The notes under the pieces: generated by a model
The model's database searches: none
What the model saw: the letters and a program-made list of their open reading frames with translations, nothing else
Told to the model about the DNA's origin: nothing
IMG/VR virus record: IMGVR_UViG_3300027747_003620
Span: 1 to 23,898 of that record
DNA length: 23,898 bases
Source of the DNA: a virus
Strand: one strand, 5' to 3'
Shown: one piece after another, positions 5,746-14,018 of the stretch
How the letters are laid out: the number at the start of each line of letters is the position of its first letter
Position numbering within the stretch: the first letter of the stretch is position 1
Translations under genes and position numbers: made by a program

Positions 5746-6846
5746 TTATATAGCAGGAAGTGCATCATAGTCAAGACTATCGCTCATGATGCCGATCACA
5801 TAGTTGGTGCTTTCGGTTTCTTGCAAGGCAGCTTGTTTCTTGCTGGTGTTGGTGTGCTTGGTAAACCAGGGTATGGGAGTGGTCTTGGGCGCCGAGCCCG
5901 GATACTTGATGCCAATTTCTTTCAAGGCTGCAGCAGCAGTGTAGTCCATGAAGTCTTTGAGAATGGCAGCATTGAGGCCAATCACAGGACCTTTCTTGAA
6001 CAGATAGTCAGCCCAGGCCTTTTCTTCACGAATCACATCCTGATACATGGCCATGACTTCGGCTTCACATCTTGCACGAGCAGCAGCAAAGCGCGGATCT
6101 TCTTTGACCACTTGGTTGATGAGCCAGGCAGTCCAGTCGCGATGCAAGATTTCGTCCTGCAGGATCAAGCTGATGATGTTGCCATTGCCGATGAATATGC
6201 GATTTTCCACCATGGCCAAGCTGGTGGCAAACGAAACCATGAAGCGTAATGCTTCTAGTGCATAGCTGGCATTGAGTGCCAACCAAATGGCATCAATGTG
6301 CGTTTGTTCAGCTATCTCTGCACCAGTTTCGCGAGCACAGTTGATTTGATGCAGGCCATCATAGTATCGACCCACAGCAGCAGCCATGCCCACAATCTCT
6401 TGGGTGTCATGAATAGTGTTAAACACTTCCTTGGGCACATTGTAGATGTTGCGAATGATGTGACTGTAGCTGCGTGAGTGAATGTTGGTTTCAAAAAAAG
6501 TCCAGTTGTAGACCAAGGCTTCCAGTTCAGGCAAGCTGATCACTGGTGTGAATACCTGACTGGGTCCACGACCTTGCAAACTATCAAGTGCCGTTTGTCT
6601 CAACAGGTTGCTGGTAAAAATGTGTCGTACAGTTTCTGAAGCTTCCTTGAAGTCCGTGGCATCTTTGGTGAGACTGATCTCTTCTGGCACCCAGAAAAAG
6701 CCGCGAGCTTCCTGTTCAAACTTGACCAGTCGGTTGTATCGTACTTCTTCAAAGCGTTGAATGGTAACCGGACCAGCAGGGTCCAAGAACATTTTTCTAC
6801 CAAGATAGTTGGTGGGGACGGATAGGTTGTATTGTGCTTGACTCAT
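5746..6846 (-). CDS. nrdB: Ribonucleotide reductase class Ia small subunit (NrdB)
   Basis: NrdB carries the diiron centre and tyrosyl radical that drive reduction of ribonucleotides by NrdA. The 366-residue product has the expected residues: D65 in KDATDFK, E119 and H123 in FFETNIHSRSY, radical Tyr127, E198, and E232/H235 in DEILHRDW. The C-terminus has a tail ending in LDYDALPAI, which would dock into NrdA. The spacing between E119 and H123 is one residue longer than the usual ExxH. The ATG at 6846 is preceded by AAAGGAA; an upstream in-frame extension to 6894 would overlap the aldolase gene and is not favoured. It lies after the aldolase gene and before glutaredoxin. Confidence 0.95.
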   Translation of the reverse strand: MSQAQYNLSVPTNYLGRKMFLDPAGPVTIQRFEEVRYNRLVKFEQEARGFFWVPEEISLTKDATDFKEASETVRHIFTSNLLRQTALDSLQGRGPSQVFTPVISLPELEALVYNWTFFETNIHSRSYSHIIRNIYNVPKEVFNTIHDTQEIVGMAAAVGRYYDGLHQINCARETGAEIAEQTHIDAIWLALNASYALEALRFMVSFATSLAMVENRIFIGNGNIISLILQDEILHRDWTAWLINQVVKEDPRFAAARARCEAEVMAMYQDVIREEKAWADYLFKKGPVIGLNAAILKDFMDYTAAAALKEIGIKYPGSAPKTTPIPWFTKHTNTSKKQAALQETESTNYVIGIMSDSLDYDALPAI

Positions 6847-6860
6847 GCTATTCCTTTGTT

Positions 6861-7496
6861 TTAATAATTTTTTGATGCCAAAACAATCTTGCAAATGTGT
6901 TCGAGGCGTTCAATATGTTCGTAGGCTCGCCAGGGACTGGTGTCAATGGCCACAACTCCGTGACCTTTGATGCCCACTATGTCATAGGCAATGTTGCCTG
7001 CTGAGTCCAGTTGTAGATTCTCGTGGCAACGATCCGCCAGTTCTTGACTGATGGGAGGCACATCTGGTACATTGGCGGCCACTCGAGTGTAACGACTCAG
7101 TTCTGGAAAATCAGTTACCACGGTGCTGAGATCGATCCCGGCATGCATGGCTGCCACACAGTAGGTGGGGTGCACATGCACCACCACTCGAACTTCTCCG
7201 TTGTGCTGACCCATCTCTCGTTGCAGGCCAAAGTGCAAGGGAATTTCGCCACTGGGTTTCAAGCTGGCACTGATATCGGTGTAGGGCAACTCGATCCAGT
7301 TGTAACGATTGACCGGTTGCTTTAGTATGCCAATTTTTTTAAACTGATCGGGTTGTAGAGTCTGCTTGCGAACGCCACTGGGTGTGATGTAAAAATGATC
7401 ACGGTCGTGATGACGTATCGACACATTGCCATCACGGCTGGTTATCCAATTGCGCTTGTAAGCGTCTTCCAACACTTCACAGATGGTTTCTAACAT
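6861..7496 (-). CDS. Class II aldolase/adducin-family protein
   Basis: Members cleave or epimerise small sugar phosphates or dehydrate methylthioribulose phosphate using zinc. The 211-residue product keeps the fold markers: GNVSIR at 23-28, TPSG at 38-41, E84 in PSGEIPLH, zinc ligands H107 and H109 in HVHP, and H179 in KGHG. The length is normal for fuculose-1-phosphate aldolase, ribulose-5-phosphate epimerase and MtnB relatives, and substrate cannot be read from sequence. Its ATG overlaps the YHYH stop as TAATG, and its stop is 14 bases before nrdB, so it is expressed with the nucleotide-reduction genes. A link to pentose or nucleoside sugar salvage is possible but only inferred. Confidence 0.88.
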   Translation of the reverse strand: MLETICEVLEDAYKRNWITSRDGNVSIRHHDRDHFYITPSGVRKQTLQPDQFKKIGILKQPVNRYNWIELPYTDISASLKPSGEIPLHFGLQREMGQHNGEVRVVVHVHPTYCVAAMHAGIDLSTVVTDFPELSRYTRVAANVPDVPPISQELADRCHENLQLDSAGNIAYDIVGIKGHGVVAIDTSPWRAYEHIERLEHICKIVLASKNY

Positions 7497-8593
7497 TACT
7501 GGAATGACCCGATTGGTATTGCAATAATATTTGGAGTTCCGTGATCCTTATGGCTATGTGCCTTATGGCCATGTGCCTTGCCCGATGTCCCATGAATTTT
7601 GTTATGGGCCCTAAGGTCAGGTGATCCTAATGCTTTAGCATAGTCAACTTTACCTCTAAAGCAACCAATACTATATGGATATTCATTATTCAAGTGATAG
7701 TGATAGATGTTTTGAATTTTACCATCCCATAGCACTGGATGAGTGTGACCGTGGCATTCATCCAGTTGGGCATTGGTAACCATTTTGCCATCGTCGCCTC
7801 GAGGGCCATAGATGCCAAATCCATCAAACGCATAACCAAACAAGGGTGAATGTCCTTCTGTTCCTTGATTAGGGAAACACTTCCAGCTATAACCATGCAA
7901 GTGATATTGTTGAGCATAAGGATGACCCCAGCATTGGTCAATTGGTAGTAGTGAAGTTGGATTATACCATGCGGTACCACTAGCGTTTGCCAGTTCAAAA
8001 TGCCACACAGTACCAGTTAGTGTTACACCAATCGGTAATGAAGCAATTGGATTTGGAGTAGCACTAGGCTTTGGATATTTTGGTAATTGAACCGTTAAGT
8101 TATAAGGACTAATGCCAATGGCTGCGGCGCTGGAATAGTCTGAGCCAGGAATGCCTGTTCTGAAATCATGTCCACCGGGTGCAACACTATAATACTTGTA
8201 TGCTTCGGTTCCTTGTTGTACCGGATACTCTCCCATTGCTGTTGATGGTAATCCGTTACCCTTAAAATAACGATACTTTTTATCAGTAGTTACAGTGAAT
8301 ACACTGCCTTCTTTTGCATAGTCTTTGGCATACTTGGTACCACTAACATATGGCATCTTGGAAATAACAATTGTGTTGTTTGACGAATCCACCCAAGGTT
8401 GTGTGCTTATGTCAAGTTTTGTGTTTCCAGGAATTACAAGAAGTAAATCCGGTGCTAAGAATATTCCACCACGCTCGGCCTTGTAAGGGCTTATAGTTCC
8501 TGAGTTTGATAATGTTGTTGGTGCATCTTCTGCCATAACACTGCCGGCTAATACGATGCCAAGAATAGTTCCTACTAATATATTTTTAATCAT
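7496..8593 (-). CDS. Secreted YHYH-domain protein with His-rich tail
   Basis: The 365-residue product starts with a Sec signal peptide: Lys at position 3, a hydrophobic core to about residue 18, and likely cleavage after VMA at residue 21. The central part has FGYAFDGFGIYGPRG and then YHYH at 297-300, which identify the YHYH family, whose function is not established. After it comes a His/Lys-rich tail (several HGHK and HSHK units from about residue 330) that could bind metal. AAAGGAAAC precedes the ATG by about four bases. It is more AT-rich than its neighbours and sits between nrdA and an aldolase gene, which suggests later acquisition. A periplasmic or surface role in infected cells is possible. 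I cannot assign a reaction. Confidence 0.85.
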   Translation of the reverse strand: MIKNILVGTILGIVLAGSVMAEDAPTTLSNSGTISPYKAERGGIFLAPDLLLVIPGNTKLDISTQPWVDSSNNTIVISKMPYVSGTKYAKDYAKEGSVFTVTTDKKYRYFKGNGLPSTAMGEYPVQQGTEAYKYYSVAPGGHDFRTGIPGSDYSSAAAIGISPYNLTVQLPKYPKPSATPNPIASLPIGVTLTGTVWHFELANASGTAWYNPTSLLPIDQCWGHPYAQQYHLHGYSWKCFPNQGTEGHSPLFGYAFDGFGIYGPRGDDGKMVTNAQLDECHGHTHPVLWDGKIQNIYHYHLNNEYPYSIGCFRGKVDYAKALGSPDLRAHNKIHGTSGKAHGHKAHSHKDHGTPNIIAIPIGSFQ

Positions 8594-8604
8594 TTCGGTT
8601 TCCT

Positions 8605-10920
8605 TTATAATTTACAACTTTCGCAATCGTCTTCCTCGTCAAAATCAATTGCTTCCAGCGGAGCATCAATTTCTTTGGATTTAGAACCTTGTTTGTCCAC
8701 AAGGCTATAATAAAATGTCTTGAGACCCCAGTAGTGAGATTGCATCAAGTTCTTGGCAATCAGGGTTGTGGGTATCTTGCGTCCAGCAAAATGCTTGGGC
8801 GAATAAAACGTGTTGGTACTTATGCTCTGATCCACGTAGGCCGCAATCACTGCTGCGGTTTTCAAGTAGCCTTCACAGTCCGGTTGATCCCACATCAGCT
8901 GATAACGATTTTTCAGCTTGTGATATTCGGGCACCACTTGGGTAAATGATCCGGCCTTGCTTTCCTTTACACTAATCAAGCTCATGGGCATTTCGATACC
9001 GTTGGTTGAGTTGATTACTACACTGGAACTTTCCACCGGTGCCACGGCCATTAGAGTGGCATTGCGCACACCATGTTGTTTCATGTTGGCACGTAGAGTT
9101 TCCCAGTCCAGTTCTGGAGTGAAGTCAGCCAGGTCGTTGACTCCGGCTGCACGGCGTTCCCAAGGAAACACACCTTGGCCATAACGGGTGCGCGGAGAAT
9201 CCGCACAGGCTCCGCGTTCTTGAGCCAGTTCCACGGTGGCTTCAGTGAGATAGTAGGCCTGATGTTCCATCCAGGTCTTGACTTCGGCCAGGGCATCGCG
9301 TTCGCCATACTTGAGGCTGCGTTTGGCATGCCAGTAGGCCAGATTGGTGATGCCAATGCCTAGAGGCTGGATTTCATCGTTGCTCAATTTGCTTTGGATA
9401 GAAAGAAAATCTTGATAATCCAGGATGTTGCAGAGACTGCGTTGAAGTATGCGGCAGGCACGGCGCATGTCTTCAGGATTGCGAAAGGCTCCCCAGTTGA
9501 TGGACCCCAGGGTGCACAAAGCAATTCGGCCCTCGGCATCGTCGAGTCGCTTGAACGGACGAGTGGGCAAGAGAATTTCACAGCAGAGATTGCTCTGATA
9601 AATGGCATGGTACTCAGGATCAAACGGACCTTGGTTCTGCACATTGTCAATAAACACCAGATAGATACGGCCAGTGTCAGTGCGCTCTTTGAGAATACCG
9701 CCCTTGAACACTTCTTCGGCACTCATGACTTTTTTGCGCAGGTCTGTTCTGGCTTCGTACTTTACATAAAGTTCCTCGAATAAGGCAGTATTCTTATAGA
9801 AGGCTTCGTAGAGATCAGGAACTTGGTTGGGGTCGAAGAACGTAATACTTTCCTTGTTCTTAAAGCGACGCCAGAAGAATGCAGATAAAACGACACCATA
9901 ATCCATGTGTCGTACCCGGGTCTCTTCTGTACCTTGGTTGTTTTTGAGCACAATGAGGTCATCAAATTGATGATGCCATATGGGATAGAAAACCGTAGCC
10001 GAAGCATTGCGAATACCTCCTTGTGAACATGAACGCAAATCACCAAACCATTTCTTCAAGAATGGTATCATGCCAGTGTGCATGATTTCGCCGCCACGAA
10101 TGGGAGACCCCAATGGCCGCAGTCGACCAATTTCCAGCCCTATGCCAGCTCGCTTGCTGGCATACTTGGCCATCATTTCACCACTAGCAAATATGCTGTC
10201 AAGATCATCATCACTGCGAATGAGTACGCAACTTGAGAACTGCTTGGTAGGAGTGCCGAGCCCAGCAAGCACAGGAGTAGCGAGAGTAAATAAGCCGTCA
10301 CTAGCCGCATTGTAGTATTCCTTTATGTAACGCATTCTGGCTGCGTTGGGCTCTTCTCCATGAAATACCGTGGCTGCTGCTATCATGTAACGCACCTGTG
10401 GTGTCTCGTAGATTTGCTTGGTGGCTCTGTTGCGCACCAAGTACTTCTCAATCAACTGCTCAATGGCAGCATATGAGTATTCCTCATCTTTGTCATGATC
10501 CAACATGGCTTGCATTCGGTTCCAGTCGGACTCGTCGTACCAGGTCAACAGGTCGGGTGTGTATAGACCCACCTCCACATTGCGTTTCACAATGTCGTAA
10601 AGATGTGGAGGTTCATAGCTGCCGTACACATCTTTGCGCAGCATGCTGAGTCGTTGTTTGCCGGCCACGTACTGATAGTTGACATGACCCACATCTGAGT
10701 GATTTTCCACATCGATCAAGTCCACAATGGCTCTCAAGGTAATGCCATCAATATCCTGGGTAGTGATACCATCATAAAAGTGCAACTGGGCCTTGATCTC
10801 GATCATGCTCTGACTCACATCAGCTATGCCTTGACACACTTTGGCCACTTGAGCTTGCCATTTTTCGATCATGAGTGGTTCGCGGCGACCACTGCGTTTG
10901 ACTACAGTTATATTGGACAT
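8605..10920 (-). CDS. nrdA: Ribonucleotide reductase class Ia large subunit (NrdA)
   Basis: NrdA reduces ribonucleoside diphosphates to deoxy forms, supplying DNA precursors for phage replication. The 771-residue product has an N-terminal ATP-cone (about residues 4-95), redox cysteines C231 (FSSCVLI) and C469 (IALCTLGS), and the active-site set N444, C446 and E448 in SNLCCEI. The C-terminal tail is acidic and ends CESCKL, giving the CxxC that passes electrons from glutaredoxin. Length fits E. coli NrdA (761). The ATG at 10920 lies two bases after the preceding stop and has no clear Shine-Dalgarno. nrdB is separated from it by the YHYH and aldolase genes, with glutaredoxin just after nrdB. Confidence 0.97.
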   Translation of the reverse strand: MSNITVVKRSGRREPLMIEKWQAQVAKVCQGIADVSQSMIEIKAQLHFYDGITTQDIDGITLRAIVDLIDVENHSDVGHVNYQYVAGKQRLSMLRKDVYGSYEPPHLYDIVKRNVEVGLYTPDLLTWYDESDWNRMQAMLDHDKDEEYSYAAIEQLIEKYLVRNRATKQIYETPQVRYMIAAATVFHGEEPNAARMRYIKEYYNAASDGLFTLATPVLAGLGTPTKQFSSCVLIRSDDDLDSIFASGEMMAKYASKRAGIGLEIGRLRPLGSPIRGGEIMHTGMIPFLKKWFGDLRSCSQGGIRNASATVFYPIWHHQFDDLIVLKNNQGTEETRVRHMDYGVVLSAFFWRRFKNKESITFFDPNQVPDLYEAFYKNTALFEELYVKYEARTDLRKKVMSAEEVFKGGILKERTDTGRIYLVFIDNVQNQGPFDPEYHAIYQSNLCCEILLPTRPFKRLDDAEGRIALCTLGSINWGAFRNPEDMRRACRILQRSLCNILDYQDFLSIQSKLSNDEIQPLGIGITNLAYWHAKRSLKYGERDALAEVKTWMEHQAYYLTEATVELAQERGACADSPRTRYGQGVFPWERRAAGVNDLADFTPELDWETLRANMKQHGVRNATLMAVAPVESSSVVINSTNGIEMPMSLISVKESKAGSFTQVVPEYHKLKNRYQLMWDQPDCEGYLKTAAVIAAYVDQSISTNTFYSPKHFAGRKIPTTLIAKNLMQSHYWGLKTFYYSLVDKQGSKSKEIDAPLEAIDFDEEDDCESCKL

Positions 10921-10921
10921 G

Positions 10922-11347
10922 TTAGGTATATTGTTGTTTTAGATGCTGCTGGTCCAGAAGTTGACGAATCTCACCAGCTGGGTTGATATTTACGACAGAA
11001 CTGGAGTCCCAATTCAATATATATTTTGTGTCTGGAATCAGGACTAAATTGTTGCCACGGTGGTCGTGAACCAGCTGTGCATGTTGAATATCCTTGCGAT
11101 CCAGCAAAGTTATAGTGTACATGATTCCCAGCCCGCGAGCAATATCACAGTACATGTTGTCGCTCAATAGCTGCCAGGGATCAGGCCAGTCTGCTTGTTC
11201 GTCCCAGTGCAGGTGATAGGGCTGCCAGGGGCACCGAAACCACCAAGAATTTATTTCTGTCAAGGCCAGGTCCAAGGGTAAATCGTGTGCTTGCAGTCGT
11301 AGATGACTCCACGACGCCAGGCGTTCGGCAAAAGTTTTAGGCCACAT
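10922..11347 (-). CDS. Conserved-looking phage protein of unknown function, 141 residues
   Basis: I do not recognise a characterised family. The product is rich in Trp, His and Asp and has the segments INSWWFRCPWQPYHLHWDE, DPWQLLSDNMYCDIARGLGI and NLVLIPDTKYILNW. The order of a Cys at the start of a helix (C67), a later His (H94 or H96) and an Asp on a strand is reminiscent of small transglutaminase-like cysteine proteases, but this is a weak guess. Similar unnamed proteins are, to my memory, found in other T4-like phages. The ATG at 11347 overlaps the tail-protein stop as TGATG, so a TTG three bases earlier is not needed. Its stop is two bases before nrdA. Confidence 0.7.
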   Translation of the reverse strand: MWPKTFAERLASWSHLRLQAHDLPLDLALTEINSWWFRCPWQPYHLHWDEQADWPDPWQLLSDNMYCDIARGLGIMYTITLLDRKDIQHAQLVHDHRGNNLVLIPDTKYILNWDSSSVVNINPAGEIRQLLDQQHLKQQYT

Positions 11348-12939
11348 CAAGCGAGATAGGAAACGGAATAGTTGATCACCGGCGCAAAGCCAGTATTGGT
11401 AGATGTGTATTGAAACTTCATAGTGGAGTCAGTTTGAGTCACTGTGAGTGTCACACCAGTGGGTGTGTTTTCCATGTAGTCATCACTGTAGTTCAAGGCG
11501 TTGGCGCCGGTGCCTGCTGCCACTGTGATGGTTCCTGTACGATAGGCATCAGATCTGCGAATGGCATAGTTGATCAAAAATGTTGGCGAAGCAGTGGCAT
11601 CAATTTCTACCAAGGTCACTGCCGAAGTCTGATAGTTGTTGAGTGATACTGTTTGCCCTGTGAGTCTCACATAGCTGCCCATGGCCAGCTGCTCGCCGCT
11701 GGTGAATGCAATACTGGCTTGATTGGCAAGATTGATTCTGGCACGAATTGCAGCACTGGTAGCGGAACGTTCAAACTGGTCGCCCACGCTGACACAGTTG
11801 GCTGACAGCAGGTCAACCACAGTGGTTGAGGGATTGCCTTCACCACCAAAGTGATTGCCCACATCGAGAAAAGTGTTGTTGGCCGAACCCGAAACACTGA
11901 CTTGATCAAACACAATACCCTGTGCATAGATGTTGTTGAACAACCCAGCAGTGACACGAAACCCTGTGGGCAACAATGCAGGATTAACAGTGCCGCTAGC
12001 ACCCAGCACAATGCCCTGATACAAGGTATCGAATTTGCATTGATCAACACTGATCCCTGTCATGCCTGCATCGCTATTGATGGCTCTAGTAGTACCACCA
12101 AACTCACAACGATCAAATTGAATATTGGAACATAACAGGTTAGCTCTACTGGAAAAAGTTATGCCAGATGAGTTTGATCCGGTACTGGTCAATTCAGACT
12201 TACTAAGAGATCCCAAAAATTGTGATCGAGAAAACACACAATTTTGTGCATCTTGTATCAGTCCGATACTGGCTGATTTTTTAAGACTGCTGAATCCCAA
12301 ATCCATAACAGTGACAGACCCGGGAGGAATAGCGCCCTCGGTACCAATCTGTGCACCGGTTTGTTGTAGACTATCGCCGGTTCGAAACACATAGGATGCC
12401 GAAGAACCTGCAGCCAATTGTATCACGCTATTCCGAGCGCCTTCACCGCACAATGTGGCCCAGGTGGGAATCACAATAGTTCCGGTAACACGATAAACAC
12501 CACCGGGAAAGAACAAACTTCTGCGTATCTGCGGGTTGGTTTGTCTGCAATAGATTTCGTACAGCGCACGATTAATAGCGTCGGTACAGTCCATGACACC
12601 ATCACCCACAGCACCAAAATCCAGCACTGTGGCCCACTGATCCATCCAGCTTTGTATGCTCATGCTGATGGGATCACTAGGTGTGGGGCCTGTTTGCACT
12701 TCGTATCCAGCTGCTTCACCGCGATAGGTATAGCCGCCCGGAGCAATGGCCAACAGGTCAGAAAATTCTGTCAGAATCTCGGTGTTGCCCACCACCGGAG
12801 CACCTTCCTCTAGTGTGCCATTGCCAATGAACAGTCGGCGTTGATCCACACTCCAGCCAAATTCGGCACCAGCCAGTTGTGGTAGATCTTGTTGCAGCCC
12901 TGAACGCTGTGTGATTCTCGAAATTTGTACAATAGCCAC
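11347..12939 (-). CDS. Tail protein with pectate-lyase-like beta-helix
   Basis: The 530-residue product has a two-part design. Residues 1 to about 60 hold a phage-type attachment module (ITQRSGLQQDLPQLAGAEFGW and RRLFIGNGTLEEGAP). From about residue 100 a right-handed beta-helix of the pectate lyase superfamily begins with VLDFGAVGDGVMDCTDAINRA, followed by FFPGGVYRVTGTIVIP and CGEGARNSVI. Such proteins form tail fibres or spikes that bind or cut host surface glycans. Catalytic residues cannot be assigned. Long Asn/Ser/Thr-rich strands run to the C-terminus. It starts at GTG with AGGGA about 11 bases before, and a GCTAAATA box 23 bases before. The exonuclease gene lies just upstream. Confidence 0.85.
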   Translation of the reverse strand: MAIVQISRITQRSGLQQDLPQLAGAEFGWSVDQRRLFIGNGTLEEGAPVVGNTEILTEFSDLLAIAPGGYTYRGEAAGYEVQTGPTPSDPISMSIQSWMDQWATVLDFGAVGDGVMDCTDAINRALYEIYCRQTNPQIRRSLFFPGGVYRVTGTIVIPTWATLCGEGARNSVIQLAAGSSASYVFRTGDSLQQTGAQIGTEGAIPPGSVTVMDLGFSSLKKSASIGLIQDAQNCVFSRSQFLGSLSKSELTSTGSNSSGITFSSRANLLCSNIQFDRCEFGGTTRAINSDAGMTGISVDQCKFDTLYQGIVLGASGTVNPALLPTGFRVTAGLFNNIYAQGIVFDQVSVSGSANNTFLDVGNHFGGEGNPSTTVVDLLSANCVSVGDQFERSATSAAIRARINLANQASIAFTSGEQLAMGSYVRLTGQTVSLNNYQTSAVTLVEIDATASPTFLINYAIRRSDAYRTGTITVAAGTGANALNYSDDYMENTPTGVTLTVTQTDSTMKFQYTSTNTGFAPVINYSVSYLA

Positions 12940-12957
12940 GATGAAGTCCCTAAATGA

Positions 12958-13674
12958 TCACGTATTTAGCATGTAATACTGTTCCACACGATCCCACCAC
13001 AGTTGTCGATACTGCTCAAATTCCACGCCCGCCAGCACAAATTCCTGATATTCCGGCGGTTTTAACATGTTGTTGTTGGCGTCCATGTCCGGTTTCACGC
13101 ACATCAAGATCACGCCTTTGTTTATCTTGGTACCATGCAATTCGTTGTGAGCTTCAGCATAGGCACACAACTGCATGAAGTAGTCTTCGATCCACTCACG
13201 CTTTTTGGGACGATTGGTCTGCTTGTAGTCCAGGATGGCTTGGTCGCCCAAATGGATGCCACAGCCGTCTGTAGTGCCGGCATAGATACTGGGAAAGTAT
13301 AATGGCACTTCGATGCCCCAGAATTCCTGCACATTTTTCAAACCCTGTTCAATAACCACCGCAGCCATGGCATGACTGGCCCAGCCAAAGGGATTGGTGC
13401 CACGTGCTTTGACTTCTCCGGTCTTGACATAGTGCTCAAGATAAGTGTGCATTCGGGTGCCGCGATTGGCAGCTTCTGTAGTAATGGCCTGTGCCTGTGC
13501 CACACCCACTCGATTGCGCCAGTTTTGCAAGGCCTGACGTTTTTCTTCAGGTTTGGTGGCTTCCAGGATCGTGGTCACTGATGGCAGTCTGCGGCCGTCG
13601 GGAGTGGCATAAAGTCGCCGCCCATCCACAGTTTCTCTAGGAATGGGTTGATAGTCAAATTTGGGATTATACAA
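12958..13674 (-). CDS. PD-(D/E)XK exonuclease, MGME1-like
   Basis: The 238-residue product has the RecB/MGME1 nuclease motifs: RGTRMH at 71-76, E122 in WGIEVPLY, D136 in GTTDG, D149-Y-K151 as the (D/E)xK element, and QLxxYA at 168-173. These cut single-stranded DNA ends in metal-dependent fashion in relatives. Similar proteins in T4-like phages are thought to act in replication or recombination. Three Cys are present but not in the four-Cys iron-sulfur pattern of Cas4 or AddB. Translation appears to begin at TTG (13674), two bases after the IscA stop, with no nearby ATG. Its last codons contain the TAAATA box of the next gene. Confidence 0.85.
   Translation of the reverse strand: MYNPKFDYQPIPRETVDGRRLYATPDGRRLPSVTTILEATKPEEKRQALQNWRNRVGVAQAQAITTEAANRGTRMHTYLEHYVKTGEVKARGTNPFGWASHAMAAVVIEQGLKNVQEFWGIEVPLYFPSIYAGTTDGCGIHLGDQAILDYKQTNRPKKREWIEDYFMQLCAYAEAHNELHGTKINKGVILMCVKPDMDANNNMLKPPEYQEFVLAGVEFEQYRQLWWDRVEQYYMLNT
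12963..12970 (-). promoter_or_regulatory. GCTAAATA late-type promoter for the tail protein
   Basis: The minus strand reads GCTAAATA, ending 23 bases before the GTG start of the beta-helix tail protein. The same box and the same 23-base distance occur before the 290-residue gene. It resembles the T4 late box TATAAATA with GC in place of TA at its start. It lies in the last codons of the exonuclease gene. Confidence 0.5.
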
Positions 13675-13676
13675 TG

Positions 13677-14018
13677 TTAAACTCTAAAACTGATACCACA
13701 ACCACATCGGTCGCGCTCATTGGGGTTGCGGAACTCAAAACCTTCATTCAGACCTTGACGCACATAGTCCACAGTCATGTTGGCCAACAAGGGTTCATTG
13801 CGCTTGTCCACCAACACACAAAATCCGGGTGTGTTGTGATCTCCGGGTTGAGCATAGTTGATAGTGGTTTCGTCATATTCATAACGATCTACATATTCTA
13901 ACACATAAGCTAGCCCTGAGCAACCGGTGGTTTTGACACCTAGTCTGATGCCAGCACCGCCACGTTGTGCCAGGAGTTTTTTTACTTTACGCTGTGCTGC
14001 GTCAGTCAGTTTTATCAT
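13677..14018 (-). CDS. iscA: IscA-like A-type Fe-S carrier
   Basis: A-type carriers accept iron-sulfur clusters from the scaffold and hand them to target proteins. The 113-residue product has the three ligand cysteines C33 (GCSGL), C105 and C107 (CGCG), in the standard order, and the family opening MIKLTDAAQRKVKKLL. It is slightly longer than typical IscA (about 107), through an insert around AQPGDHNTPGF. The start at 14018 fits the family; it overlaps the end of iscU by 17 bases, so the two are coupled. An upstream start at 14057 would only add residues overlapping iscU. IscA, SufA and ErpA cannot be told apart with confidence from this alone. Confidence 0.92.
   Translation of the reverse strand: MIKLTDAAQRKVKKLLAQRGGAGIRLGVKTTGCSGLAYVLEYVDRYEYDETTINYAQPGDHNTPGFCVLVDKRNEPLLANMTVDYVRQGLNEGFEFRNPNERDRCGCGISFRV

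Noticed and set aside
5746-6894. Longer NrdB beginning at 6894
   Set aside because: The extra 16 residues overlap the aldolase gene and lack a ribosome site, while the ATG at 6846 has AAAGGAA.
10987-10994. CGTAAATA box upstream of nrdA
   Set aside because: It is within coding sequence, about 66 bases from the start, and nrdA would not be expected to be a late gene; likely chance.
12958-13674. Iron-sulfur (Cas4/AddB-like) nuclease next to IscU-IscA
   Set aside because: The protein has only three scattered cysteines and lacks the four-Cys cluster pattern; it fits an MGME1-like nuclease without a cluster.
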